Part shown: positions 1 through 8,516 of the stretch, in pieces
Numbering within the stretch: position 1 is the stretch's first letter
Layout of the letters: each line of letters opens with the position of its first letter
The notes under the pieces: model-generated
The model's database searches: none
What the model saw: the letters and a program-made list of their open reading frames with translations, nothing else
Told to the model about the DNA's origin: nothing
Translations under genes and position numbers: made by a program
Source: Phormidesmis priestleyi BC1401
Lineage (GTDB): Bacteria > Cyanobacteriota > Cyanobacteriia > Leptolyngbyales > Leptolyngbyaceae
Length of the DNA stretch: 64,000 bases
Assembly: GCF_001650195.1 (NCBI RefSeq)
Contig: NZ_LXYR01000027.1
Coordinates: 1 to 64,000 of the forward strand
Reading direction: 5' to 3'

Positions 1-344
1 AGTGACTCGCCCTTTGTCCTCTCGATGACGAGTGTCAAACGGCGGGCGCTCACCGCTCATCTGCTCGACCGATTTATTACTCAGTTAGACTTGGAGCAAT
101 ACTCCGGACAAAATTTGAGCAGATTTTAAGGCTCAAACCCTTATTCTGCCGTGGACAAGATCTTTTTTTCCAAGTCAGAGGCAGAGCTAACTCTGAAAAA
201 ATAGCTCGATCCTTGAACCATAAACTCTGAAAGCCTTGTGGAACCGTTCAAAAAAATGTCCGGAGTATTGACTTGGAGCCGACTGCGATTAAATCTCACC
301 CCAACTATCCAACCCTACTGTCCTACGGCTCTATCGCTGCCTGA
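1..344 (+). pseudogene. 3' end of an unidentified gene split by a MITE
   Basis: Frame 1 is open from the window edge to a TAA at 127-129, but the last codons (from 97 on) lie inside a transposon-like insertion. If 97-270 and one copy of the 8-bp duplication ACTTGGAG are removed, the frame continues with PTAIKSHPNYPTLLSYGSIAA and stops at TGA 342-344. The rebuilt tail contains KRRALTAHLLDRFITQLDLE before the junction. I do not recognise the family because only about 53 residues are visible. The insertion replaces the last 21 residues by about ten element-encoded ones, so the product may still be made in altered form. Confidence 0.6.
97..270. mobile_element. MITE, 174 bp, 14-bp terminal inverted repeats
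   Basis: The left end CAATACTCCGGACA (97-110) is the exact reverse complement of the right end (257-270). The direct repeat ACTTGGAG flanks it at 89-96 and 271-278. There is no reading frame of useful length inside, so it is a non-autonomous element moved in trans. Eight-bp duplications are made by several IS families, and the ends do not tell me which. They do not resemble the CAGGGT ends of the ISAs1-type element at 29385. Confidence 0.85.
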
Positions 345-393
345 AATTGTCCGAACCATTGTCTAATAAAATCAATCCAAAACGATCGGAGAG

Positions 394-639
394 CTATATT
401 GCCATTTGTGATCGTAATTCCTGCATGAATGTTTCACCCTCGACGACTTCACCTCGATCGAGTTGAGCAATCCCAATCTCTACGTCTCGTCTCAGTTCTT
501 CAAACCGTCTTTGGTAAGTCTGTCGCTTTTCAAGCAGCCTGATTCCTGCATCAACCACTTCGCTAACCGATGAAAATCTGCCCGTTTCAAGTTGCTGCTG
601 GATGAAGTGTTCGGCTTCCGAAATTAGCAAAATATCCAT
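394..639 (-). CDS. ParD-like antitoxin (orphan)
   Basis: This is a ribbon-helix-helix antitoxin of the ParD/CopG type, which would bind DNA as a dimer and neutralise a ParE/RelE-type toxin. The N-terminus MDILLISEAEHFIQ followed by LETGRFSSVSEVVDAGIRLLE matches the family pattern of a beta strand, helix, 'G.f.s.sEvv..alrlle' and an acidic C-terminal toxin-binding tail. I chose the ATG at 639 because it aligns with the family N-terminus; an ATG at 654 would add five residues. No ParE gene is visible downstream on the same strand, where the MITE-damaged region lies, so the antitoxin looks orphaned. Confidence 0.75.
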   Translation of the reverse strand: MDILLISEAEHFIQQQLETGRFSSVSEVVDAGIRLLEKRQTYQRRFEELRRDVEIGIAQLDRGEVVEGETFMQELRSQMAI

Positions 640-776
640 AAGGTCACGAGTCATCTAGATTTTTTACAGTCTATCAATTCCTGTCGGTTGGGTGCGCCCA
701 ACCGATTAAAGACCCCAAGATCGGGCATAATCCCCAGCAAACTACAATAAGCCTACTCAATACTGTTAGAAAGTTT

Positions 777-1235
777 ATGGCTCTCGAAATTGGCGATGCT
801 GCACCTGATTTTAGTTTGTCCGACACCCACGGCAACCGGGTGCAACTTTCGGACTTAAAAGGCAAGCGCGTCGTGCTTTACTTCTACCCGCGTGACAGCA
901 CGCCGGGATGCATCAAAGAAGCCTGTGGTTTTCGAGATGCTTACGCAGAGTATCAAGCGCAAGATGCGATCGTGTTGGGCATCAGCACCGACGACGCAAA
1001 ATCTCATGCAAAATTTGTGACGAAATATGGTCTGCCGTTCCCGCTGCTGTGTGATCAGGGCGGAAAAGTGGCGGAAACCTATGAAAGCTATGGCTTGAAG
1101 AAGTTTATGGGCAAAGAATATTTGGGAATCAGTAGAAATACGTTTGTCGTCAGTGCGGATGGTACGATCGAGCAGATCTACAAAAAAGTCAAGCCAGAAA
1201 TTCACGCAGCTCAAGTTCTGAGCGATTTATCCTGA
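777..1235 (+). CDS. bcp: Thioredoxin-dependent peroxiredoxin, PrxQ/Bcp type
   Basis: This is a thiol peroxidase that reduces H2O2 and alkyl hydroperoxides using thioredoxin. The AhpC/TSA fold spans nearly all 152 residues. The peroxidatic Cys45 lies in STPGCIKEAC and the resolving Cys50 follows five residues later, the spacing that defines atypical 2-Cys PrxQ. The catalytic Pro and Thr are present in YPRDSTPGC. There is no signal peptide, so it is cytosolic. It stands alone ahead of a Nudix gene. Length is normal for the family. Confidence 0.92.
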   Translation: MALEIGDAAPDFSLSDTHGNRVQLSDLKGKRVVLYFYPRDSTPGCIKEACGFRDAYAEYQAQDAIVLGISTDDAKSHAKFVTKYGLPFPLLCDQGGKVAETYESYGLKKFMGKEYLGISRNTFVVSADGTIEQIYKKVKPEIHAAQVLSDLS

Positions 1236-1359
1236 TCGAGATCATATTCTGGGATCTTTTAAGATGAACTGCTCTACTTTTGAGATTCAGAACGATGGGC
1301 TTCTCGATCGGGCTGTGGTTCGTTTCTGCCTCTATAGTTTTGTCGTAACTTTTTAATCC

Positions 1360-1815
1360 ATGCAGCGGTTGTGGCACTTTACTCAAGCTGTTTTAGGGAT
1401 CATCTTTCGCCATCCCATCACAGGCACTAGCATTATTCCCATCTTGCCCGATGGTCGAATTGTGTTGATCCGTCGTCGCGATAATGGGCTGTGGAGCCTA
1501 CCCGGCGGCATGGTCGATTGGGGCGAAAATATCCCCACTGCCGTGCGGCGAGAATTGACGGAAGAAACGGGACTAGAGTTGGCTCAGATTCGTCGCCTCG
1601 TGGGGGTTTATTCAGCGCCCGATCGTGACCCCCGCATTCACTCAATCTGTGTCGTCGTCGAAGCCGATGTTCAGGGAACAATGCAGATTCGCGATCCGCT
1701 CGAAGTCTCTGATGTGCAGGCATTTGACCCCGATTCAATTCCTGAAGGTCGTCTGGCTCACGATCACCGACAGCAGTTGCAAGACTACTTTAAGGGGCAA
1801 ACCACGCTAGACTGA
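1360..1815 (+). CDS. Nudix hydrolase
   Basis: This 151-residue protein has a clear Nudix box, GGMVDWGENIPTAVRRELTEETGLEL (split here as GGMVDWGEN and RRELTEETGL), with the metal-binding REL.EE core near residues 65-75. The family cleaves nucleoside diphosphates linked to another moiety. The substrate cannot be read from the sequence. It may be a nucleotide-pool or NADH/ADP-ribose-type enzyme. Its last 9 bp overlap the end of the convergent coaX gene. Confidence 0.85.
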   Translation: MQRLWHFTQAVLGIIFRHPITGTSIIPILPDGRIVLIRRRDNGLWSLPGGMVDWGENIPTAVRRELTEETGLELAQIRRLVGVYSAPDRDPRIHSICVVVEADVQGTMQIRDPLEVSDVQAFDPDSIPEGRLAHDHRQQLQDYFKGQTTLD

Positions 1816-2574
1816 GCGCTTTCTAATTGATCGCAGTCCCCAAACCCATAAATTTGAGTCAACGATCATCTGACTTGCAAGTTTTGGCGATCGCGGCTGC
1901 ATACATCTATCCAGAAGATGACCGTCTCCCCCCGTGAAGACGATGACGCTTTGAGGAAACCGGGTTTGCCAATCTTCGATAAAACTTTGAACGCCCGCTA
2001 AAACCGTGTGCAGAATGCCGCTCTGAATCGCCTCGATCGTGGTCATCGCCCAACGATCGGGCAACGTCATCTCCTCGATCACAGGCAACGCAGAGGTTTT
2101 TTGCCCCAACATCCGAAACTGTAGCTGCAACCCTGGTAAGATTGCCCCGCCTACAAACCGCTGTTGCTCGGCTCCAGTAAACGTCAGGGCTGTGCCGCCA
2201 TCAATGACTAAAATCGGAGAGCCGTAAGTCTCGATCGCGCCCCAAACCGCCAAAGCCCGATCAACACCCAAGGTAAAGTAAGTGTTTTGGAGCGGAATCT
2301 GATCCAGCGCGATCGTCCTGAGGTGGGGATACGTCTCCCACAGTTGTGCCTGTTCAGCCACCACGGATACGATCCAGAGTTCGGGTAGCACCTCCCAAGT
2401 GGGCAAATTTGCTGGAGAAACGTCCTCAAAAGTGAACCGACTCTCAGTCAGCAACTCAATTGTTTCTATTGAACAATGAGGGGTATTCCAGGTTCGTCGC
2501 AGCGTGTCATCGGTCATCCAAGCCCAGTGCAACCGAGAATTTCCGACGTTCAACGCCAGCCAATTTTGAATCAT
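1807..2574 (-). CDS. coaX: Type III pantothenate kinase
   Basis: This enzyme phosphorylates pantothenate, the first step of coenzyme A synthesis. The ASKHA-fold signatures are visible: an N-terminal phosphate loop in LALNVGNSRLHWA, a central VLVIDGGTALTFT with the catalytic Asp, and GGAILPGLQLQ. It has 255 residues, the normal length for CoaX, and no ATP-binding P-loop of the type I enzyme. The gene is tail to tail with the Nudix gene, overlapping by 9 bp. Confidence 0.9.
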   Translation of the reverse strand: MIQNWLALNVGNSRLHWAWMTDDTLRRTWNTPHCSIETIELLTESRFTFEDVSPANLPTWEVLPELWIVSVVAEQAQLWETYPHLRTIALDQIPLQNTYFTLGVDRALAVWGAIETYGSPILVIDGGTALTFTGAEQQRFVGGAILPGLQLQFRMLGQKTSALPVIEEMTLPDRWAMTTIEAIQSGILHTVLAGVQSFIEDWQTRFPQSVIVFTGGDGHLLDRCMQPRSPKLASQMIVDSNLWVWGLRSIRKRSV

Positions 2575-2883
2575 ACCAAATTAACCAACAAACCCGACCC
2601 CGTAGAGACGTTTCGGTGAAGCGTCTCCCAAACGATCGTGCCATAACCGACCCTCGATCACATTCAAACATCGAAAACATCTCCCCGATCGTCCCACCCT
2701 CGATCGCCTTCAGAAACCCAAAGGGTTCCCCATTTCCTCTATTACTTTGATAGAGAAAGTTCTGGGTATAACATTTTTTGATAGGTACCTTTACTTATTA
2801 GAACTTTACAAAGTCGCGTTTTCTAAGGGAAGATTAGAATCAGAGGGAAATATAATTTCACAAAACGTTGTCGGGAGGCAATT
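2575..2883. other. Intergenic region upstream of flv3, with short hairpin
   Basis: This 309-bp gap separates divergent coaX and flv3. It holds a short inverted repeat, GAGACG (2605-2610) with CGTCTC (2622-2627), of a kind scattered in cyanobacterial intergenic DNA. A run of AT-rich sequence lies near 2750-2860, where the flv3 promoter should be. GGGAGG at 2873-2878 is a good ribosome-binding site for the ATG at 2884. I see no gene. Confidence 0.5.
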
Positions 2884-4635
2884 ATGGTAGCACTCATTGA
2901 TCGCGCAAGCGCTAGCCAGCCCGGTCGTCCTTTGCGACGGCTGACCATTCAGACCGTGGATGTTGTAACCGACACGACGACCCTACGATCGCTCGATTGG
3001 GATCGCGATCGCTTCGACATTGAGTTTGCCTTAGAGAATGGCACCACTTACAACTCGTTTCTAATTCGGGGCGAGAAAATTGCCCTCGTCGATACCTCTC
3101 ACGAAAAGTTTCGTCAACTCTATCTCGATGCCCTGCAAGGGCTGATTAACCCTGCTGACATCGACTATCTGATTATTAGTCACACCGAACCCGATCACAG
3201 CGGATTGGTGAAAGATGTTCTGCAGCTTAATCCTGAGATTACGGTGGTCGGCGCGAAAGTTGCGATTCAGTTTTTAGAAGAACTCGTGCATCAGCCGTTT
3301 AAGCGTCAGGTGGTCAAGAACGGCGATCGCCTAGATTTGGGCAACGGTCACGAGTTAGAATTTGTCGCCGCACCCAATTTGCACTGGCCTGACACCATTT
3401 TCACCTTCGACCACAAAACTCAGACCCTCTATACCTGTGACGCGTTTGGGATGCACTTCTGCGACGATCACACCTACGACGAAGACCTAGAGTTACTTGA
3501 GCACGACTATCGCTACTACTACGATTGTTTAATGGCACCCAACGCCCGATCGGTGCTGGCTGCCCTCAAGCGGATGGCGGCACTGCCCGAAATCACGACG
3601 ATCGCCACAGGTCACGGTCCTCTGCTGCGTCACAATCTTAAAGAACTCGTCGGACGTTACCAGGAATGGAGCCAGACCCAGGCGAAAGCGGCGACAACAG
3701 TTGGCATATTCTACGTGGCGGAGTATGGCTATAGTGACCAAATTGCGCAGGCGATCGCCAACGGCATCACTAAAACGGGTGTGTTGGTCGAACTGATGGA
3801 TCTGCGCGTTGCCGACCCTCAAGAGGTGCGGGAATTAGTCGAAACCTCTACAGGTCTCGTGATCGGCATGTCGCCTCAACTGGGAGACTTTGCTGCCAAC
3901 GCAAAAGCCGGACTCAGCACAATCTTTGCTGCGACGACTGCCAAACAATCCGTCGGCTTATTTGAGGCGGGTGGCGGCGATGATGAATCGGTCTATCCGA
4001 TTCGCAATCAGTTTCAGGAAATTGGGTTAACGGAGGTGTTTCCTCCAATTCAAATTAAAGAACTGCCCAGCGAGGCAACCTATCAACTCTGCGCTGAAGC
4101 CGGGACTGACTTGGGACAGTGGCTCACCCGCGATCGCACGGTCAAACAAATGAAGTCTCTTGATGGTGAACTCGATAAAGCGCTCGGTCGCCTCAGTGGT
4201 GGGCTTTACATCATCACTGCCAAAAAGGGCGATATTTCTAGCGCCATGTTAGCCTCCTGGGTGTCTCAAGCCAGCTTCGAGCCGTTGGGGATCACGATCG
4301 CCGTTGCCAAAGATCGCGCGATCGAATCGTTTATGCACTTGGGCGATCGCTTTGTGCTCAACGTCTTAGAAGAAGGCAACTATCAGATGTTGACGAAGCA
4401 CTTTTTAAGGCGATTTGCGCCCGGTGCCGATCGCTTTGCCGATGTGAAAACCTATCCCGCGACCAATGGTTCCCCCATCCTGGCAGACTCTTTGGCATAC
4501 ATTGAGTGCGAAGTCGTCAGCCGGATGGAATGCAGCGATCACTGGATCGTTTACAGCACAATTAACGCTGGGCGGGTCGCTAAATCTGAAGCGCTAACTG
4601 CCGTTCACCATCGCAAAGTCGGCAACCACTACTAA
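2884..4635 (+). CDS. flv3: Flavodiiron protein Flv3
   Basis: This is an A-type flavodiiron protein that works with Flv1 to pass photosynthetic electrons from the acceptor side of photosystem I to O2, giving water. The order is a metallo-beta-lactamase-like diiron domain (about 30-265), a flavodoxin domain (about 275-415) and the cyanobacterial C-terminal flavin-reductase domain (about 430-583). The iron ligands look complete: HTEPDH, the His in PNLHW, the Asp in TCDAFG and the His in TGHGP. Complete ligands, with flv1 directly downstream and no sll0218-like gene between, identify Flv3 rather than Flv4. The gap to flv1 is 10 bp, so the two are co-transcribed. Confidence 0.93.
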   Translation: MVALIDRASASQPGRPLRRLTIQTVDVVTDTTTLRSLDWDRDRFDIEFALENGTTYNSFLIRGEKIALVDTSHEKFRQLYLDALQGLINPADIDYLIISHTEPDHSGLVKDVLQLNPEITVVGAKVAIQFLEELVHQPFKRQVVKNGDRLDLGNGHELEFVAAPNLHWPDTIFTFDHKTQTLYTCDAFGMHFCDDHTYDEDLELLEHDYRYYYDCLMAPNARSVLAALKRMAALPEITTIATGHGPLLRHNLKELVGRYQEWSQTQAKAATTVGIFYVAEYGYSDQIAQAIANGITKTGVLVELMDLRVADPQEVRELVETSTGLVIGMSPQLGDFAANAKAGLSTIFAATTAKQSVGLFEAGGGDDESVYPIRNQFQEIGLTEVFPPIQIKELPSEATYQLCAEAGTDLGQWLTRDRTVKQMKSLDGELDKALGRLSGGLYIITAKKGDISSAMLASWVSQASFEPLGITIAVAKDRAIESFMHLGDRFVLNVLEEGNYQMLTKHFLRRFAPGADRFADVKTYPATNGSPILADSLAYIECEVVSRMECSDHWIVYSTINAGRVAKSEALTAVHHRKVGNHY

Positions 4636-4645
4636 CTTCTTTTTT

Positions 4646-6367
4646 ATGGCTGACATTAGACCTAAAGACGTTCAAGTTGCTGAGATTGGAGCAGAAACCC
4701 TGGTGCTGAGATCGCGCACCTGGGATCGGCTCAAATTTGAGATCGAGTACTCTCGCCAACGAGGAACGACCGCAAATTCTTACTTGATCCGGGGAGAAAA
4801 AACGGCGCTGATTGATCCGCCGGGTAGCTCTTTTACGGACATTTTTCTCAAAGAACTGCATGATCACCAATATTTTCAGAAGCTGGATTATGTGATTTTG
4901 GGGCACGTCAATGCCAATCGGCTAACGACGCTGAAGCGATTGATAGAGCTTGCGCCACAAATGACGATCGTCTGCTCAAAGCCCGCCGCGATCGCCCTCA
5001 AAGCCGCCTTCCCAGATCAAGACCTGCGGATCAATGCCGTCCGAGGTGAAGAAGTTTTAGATTTGGGCAAAGGGCACGAGCTACAGTTTGCCTTTGTCCC
5101 GACTCCTCGCTGGGTTGACGGACTCTGCACCTTTGACCCCGCGACTCGCATTCTTTACACTGACAAGCTGTTTGGTGCCCACCTTTGCGACGATCCCATC
5201 CTCGACGAAAACTGGAAGCAGCTAGACGAAGATCGTCACTATTATTTTGACTGTCTCCACGCGTCGCAGTCACGGCAGGTCGAAGCTGCCCTCGACAAAA
5301 TCGCTGCTTTCCCCGCCAAAATCTATGCCGTAGGTCACGGTCCGTTGGTGCGCTACAGTTTGAGCCGCTTTAACCTCGACTATCGGCAGTGGTGCGAGCA
5401 GCAAAAAACTCAAGAACTCTCGGTTGCGATTCTCTTCACATCCGCCTATGGCAACACTGCAACCGCAGGGCAAGCGATCGCCAAAGGACTGACTCAAGCC
5501 GAGGTCGCGATCGAGTCGATTAATTGCGAATTTGCTGCCCCGTCTGAAATTGTGGCGGCGATCGAGCAGTGTGACGGCTTCATCATTGGGTCGCCCACCC
5601 TCGGCGGACATGCTCCGACCCAAATTCAGACCGCACTAGGGCTAATTCTCTCAACTGCCTCCAAGACAAAACTGGCAGGGGTGTTTGGCTCCTATGGCTG
5701 GAGTGGAGAAGCGATCGACCTCCTCGAAAGCAAACTGCAAGATGCCGGATATGGTTTTGGGTTTGACTCAATTCGCGTCAAGTTTAAGCCGAGTGACGAA
5801 GTGCTAGAACAGTGTGAAGCCGCAGGTGCCGAATTTGCTCAAGCGTTGAAACGAGCAAAAAAGGTGCGGGCACCGCGTCAAGTGGCTTCGGCAGGGCAGG
5901 GCGATCGCACCGAGCAAGCCCTGGGGCGAGTCGTCGGTTCGCTCTGTGTGGTTACAGCCAAACAGGGAGACAGCGCTGCTGGAATGCTCACCTCTTGGGT
6001 TTCGCAAGCAACGTTTAGTCCGCCGGGGGTAACGGTGGCGATCGCTAAAGATCGGGCAGATGGCGTTCTTGATCATGCGGGCGATCGGTTTGTTCTCAAC
6101 ATTCTCAAAGAAGGGCGATCGCTCAGACGGCACTTTACCAAACCTGCTGCACCAGGAGAAGACCGATTTTCTGAAATCGAAACTGAGGAGGCGGCAAATG
6201 GTTGCCCTATCTTGCTAGATGGGTTGGCTTATCTGGAATGCACGGTGCAAAACCGCATGGAATGCGGCGATCACTGGTTACTTTATGCAGTGGTTGAAAG
6301 TGGCAAAGTTTTAGAGCAAAAAGGGGTCACTGCGGTGCAGCATCGTAAATCTGGCAGCTTTTATTAG
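4646..6367 (+). CDS. flv1: Flavodiiron protein Flv1
   Basis: This is the partner of Flv3, with the same three-domain plan (beta-lactamase-like, flavodoxin, flavin reductase; 573 residues). The diiron ligand set is altered: the HxExDH motif reads GHVNANR and the His of PNLHW is replaced in PTPRW, while the last His (VGHGP) remains. Loss of canonical ligands is typical of Flv1 and Flv2 in cyanobacteria. Order and sequence style favour Flv1. It probably acts as a hetero-oligomer with Flv3 in light-dependent O2 reduction under fluctuating light. Confidence 0.92.
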   Translation: MADIRPKDVQVAEIGAETLVLRSRTWDRLKFEIEYSRQRGTTANSYLIRGEKTALIDPPGSSFTDIFLKELHDHQYFQKLDYVILGHVNANRLTTLKRLIELAPQMTIVCSKPAAIALKAAFPDQDLRINAVRGEEVLDLGKGHELQFAFVPTPRWVDGLCTFDPATRILYTDKLFGAHLCDDPILDENWKQLDEDRHYYFDCLHASQSRQVEAALDKIAAFPAKIYAVGHGPLVRYSLSRFNLDYRQWCEQQKTQELSVAILFTSAYGNTATAGQAIAKGLTQAEVAIESINCEFAAPSEIVAAIEQCDGFIIGSPTLGGHAPTQIQTALGLILSTASKTKLAGVFGSYGWSGEAIDLLESKLQDAGYGFGFDSIRVKFKPSDEVLEQCEAAGAEFAQALKRAKKVRAPRQVASAGQGDRTEQALGRVVGSLCVVTAKQGDSAAGMLTSWVSQATFSPPGVTVAIAKDRADGVLDHAGDRFVLNILKEGRSLRRHFTKPAAPGEDRFSEIETEEAANGCPILLDGLAYLECTVQNRMECGDHWLLYAVVESGKVLEQKGVTAVQHRKSGSFY

Positions 6368-6707
6368 AGATCGGGCTGTGCGATCGTGCGTAAGGATCGT
6401 GAATTAAATCAAACTAAATTCTCCCTCACCCCAACCCTCTCTCTAAGGAGAGGGAGCAAACGTCTAGTTTCCCTTCTCCCCAGGGAGAAGGGGTTAGGGG
6501 AGGGCTTGCCCCACTTCGTGAGGAGGGCAACCCCGTTTTGCAATGACCGACCTTATTTAGTTCACGATCCTCAGAATAAAATCCTCGATCGCCGTTGTCT
6601 ATAGGTTTCGGCTCCGCTCACCTCACTTGATCTCTATCGACCCACTCACTGAACGTCGAGGGTTAAGCGAAGCCCGATCAGTTAAGAGTTTGTTAAGCTG
6701 CAATTTC
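6368..6707. other. Intergenic region with one copy of the hairpin repeat
   Basis: This 340-bp gap lies between flv1 and the convergent gene at 6708. It contains a repeat copy at 6423-6529. The rest (6530-6707) shows no gene. A stretch near 6610-6680 resembles scattered GACTTCGCTC-type intergenic sequence. Open frames here are short and are translations of the repeat. Confidence 0.5.
6423..6529. repeat. Dispersed hairpin repeat, copy 1 (core only)
   Basis: The core runs from CCCTCACCCCAACCCTC through two GC-rich hairpins, CTCTC..GAGAGG and CCCTTCTCCC..GGGAGAAGGG, to the signature AGGGCTTGCCCCACTTCGTGAGGAGGGCA. The same core recurs at 8174, 29318/30338, 41830, 43910, 60335 and 62260. Terminal inverted repeats are not recognisable around this copy. 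Confidence 0.9.
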
Positions 6708-7817
6708 CTAGCTAACCTGCTGTAGCGATCGGAAAAACCGTGAAAAAGGCACTTGCTTAAACTTGACTTCAGGAGGCATTTTGAGTTGAGCAATCTGAAA
6801 TAGCTTATTCGTGCGAGCTAGATAAGACATCGGGATAGAGTCTCGCTCACCTTGCAGTTGCTGACCATATAAGCCCGGCAGCATCAACACTAAGTCTCGT
6901 TTGACTTCTTGCCAATAGAGTTCAGGAAACTGCACATAGTCGTAGTCACAGCGCCGAAAGATTCGCTGAATGCGCTGATAGCGATTGAGTGACCAGTCGC
7001 GCAACATTTGCCAAGATGGATGCAAATCAGGTGCCAAAATGAATGGATAAGACTTTCGCTCTAGCTGCGGCAAATAGTCGTGAATCCAAAACTCCATCAT
7101 TGGGCGATAACCCGGATTGTCACACGCCCGCAGTTCTAGAATTTCGGCTCGGCTGACCTTAAACCGATCGAGCAATTCAGTCGGCAAATAACAGATTCCC
7201 TGTTCGGCATCTTCTCGCAGGTCGCGCAAAATATTGTAAAACTGATCCACTGCACCAAACGAACCAACCGCTTGCCACTGGTGAGGTTCTAAAAACGGCA
7301 GCATTTGAAAAAATGACCCCGCTAACTCTCTGAGCATCGTCTCAAAGTCAGCCATGTGCTCGATCGTCAGATGGTCTTGATGATAATCATCAATCGCCGT
7401 CAGATAGTGATCCCACGACTGAATCGAGAGCCGACTGACCGAATCAGACGGGTGGGCAAACCAGCGATCGCGCATCCGACAAAATTCTTTTCGATGACCA
7501 CAACCGGGCTGCACTTGACCCGTTGCCATCATCCATTTCCAATTGTTGTGAAATCGCTGAAACTCTGAGCTAGCCGATTCGAGCAATTCGTTTTCGGCAA
7601 GTCGATCGGCGAGCCTGATCCAGCCAATTCGCTCAATCCAGGCATCTCTAATAGGCGGTTCAAGTTCCATGACCCAAGCCGCGTTATCTTCATCTTTAAG
7701 CGCATCATCTGCGATCGCGCGATAGTCAGAAGAGCAAACCAGATGGGAAATAGTCGAGATAGTCATAAAAACGGCAAAGACGCGTGTGGACTGACTTAGA
7801 GCGGGTGATAGATTCAT
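6708..7817 (-). CDS. Squalene/phytoene synthase family protein
   Basis: Around residues 170-250 the pattern VGSFGAVDQFYNILRDLRED followed by GICYLPTELLDRF matches the second aspartate-rich region of head-to-head prenyl synthases (NILRD..ED..G..YLP). An upstream acidic patch, TAIDDYHQD, may stand for the first Asp motif but is not canonical. So the fold looks like squalene/phytoene synthase while the activity is uncertain. The ATG at 7817 follows GGGAA. A start at 7766 (MTISTISHLV) would be more compact. Cyanobacterial genomes usually have separate crtB and sqs genes, so this may be a divergent paralogue. Confidence 0.6.
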   Translation of the reverse strand: MNLSPALSQSTRVFAVFMTISTISHLVCSSDYRAIADDALKDEDNAAWVMELEPPIRDAWIERIGWIRLADRLAENELLESASSEFQRFHNNWKWMMATGQVQPGCGHRKEFCRMRDRWFAHPSDSVSRLSIQSWDHYLTAIDDYHQDHLTIEHMADFETMLRELAGSFFQMLPFLEPHQWQAVGSFGAVDQFYNILRDLREDAEQGICYLPTELLDRFKVSRAEILELRACDNPGYRPMMEFWIHDYLPQLERKSYPFILAPDLHPSWQMLRDWSLNRYQRIQRIFRRCDYDYVQFPELYWQEVKRDLVLMLPGLYGQQLQGERDSIPMSYLARTNKLFQIAQLKMPPEVKFKQVPFSRFFRSLQQVS

Positions 7818-7837
7818 GATTCCCACAATCTCTCAAG

Positions 7838-8107
7838 ATGCTCGAAGTAAAATTACGGTATGTCTCAGACCTCATCTACGTGAATTGGATTACGCTAAAA
7901 ACGGCTTCTACCCGCTGGGAAGCCGAGTTAATGGAGCAGGTTTTGCTGGCGCATGACATCCCCGCGAGAGTTTTGGATCTCGGCGCAATGTCCTATTTTG
8001 GGGTTGGCAGTCCTACTGCTTTGCAGGTTCGCCCCGAAGACCAGTGGATGGCGCTGCTGTTGCTCAGTGCGATCGACGAAGAATCTACAGAATCTGAAGC
8101 AGACTGA
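7838..8107 (+). CDS. DUF2007-like small protein
   Basis: This is a small soluble protein of up to 89 residues. The stretch TLKTASTRWEAELMEQVLLAHDIPARVLD matches the DUF2007 pattern, in which a domain compares strand-helix units and the helix carries 'eAel...L...gIpa'. DUF2007 is called a putative signal-transducing domain but has no proven function. A GTG at 7880 (VNWITLKT) fits the family N-terminus better than the ATG at 7838. It is divergent from the prenyl-synthase-like gene. Confidence 0.6.
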   Translation: MLEVKLRYVSDLIYVNWITLKTASTRWEAELMEQVLLAHDIPARVLDLGAMSYFGVGSPTALQVRPEDQWMALLLLSAIDEESTESEAD

Positions 8108-8516
8108 GAAACGCTAACCTTGTACAATGGATGCTGATTTAGGAACATGGATTGATTAAGGTGCAACTTCTCACCCTCACCCTAGCCCTCTCCCCAAGGA
8201 GAGGGAACAAGACTCTCACTCCCTTCTCCTGGGGAGAAGGGTTGGCTAGGGCTTGCCCCACTTTTTGAGGAGGGCAGAAGACGCTCACAAGTCTTATAGG
8301 TTCTTTAATCCACGATTCTTAGTGAACGTTCAGTGACATCCAAATTTCAATCAACTGTTCAATAGTGCAATCTGACTAATCAAAAATCACTATCATGAAT
8401 GATGCTACTAGGCATTTTTTCGCAATCCGACTCTTTGAGAATCGTCTCCTCATCCCCCTTCTCAGCCTGAGTTGATCAGACTTTTCATCCCCCACTTCAA
8501 AACATAAATTTTTACC
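8108..8516. other. Intergenic region upstream of accD with one repeat copy
   Basis: This 409-bp gap contains the hairpin repeat copy at 8174-8276. The 240 bp after it are AT-rich and should hold the accD promoter. I see no further gene, RNA or clear promoter box. Confidence 0.5.
8174..8276. repeat. Dispersed hairpin repeat, copy 2
   Basis: It has the same core as the other copies: CCCTCACCCTAGCCCTCTCC, the AAGGAGAGGG arm, CCCTTCTCCTGGGGAGAAGGG, then GGCTTGCCCCAC and GAGGAGGGCA. It is about 240 bp upstream of accD. No clear terminal repeats or target duplication are seen, so this copy may be old. Confidence 0.9.

Noticed and set aside
6386-6604. Frame across repeat copy 1
   Set aside because: It is the translation of the hairpin repeat. 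Similar frames occur at every copy (for example 60299, 60340, 62320, 41722).
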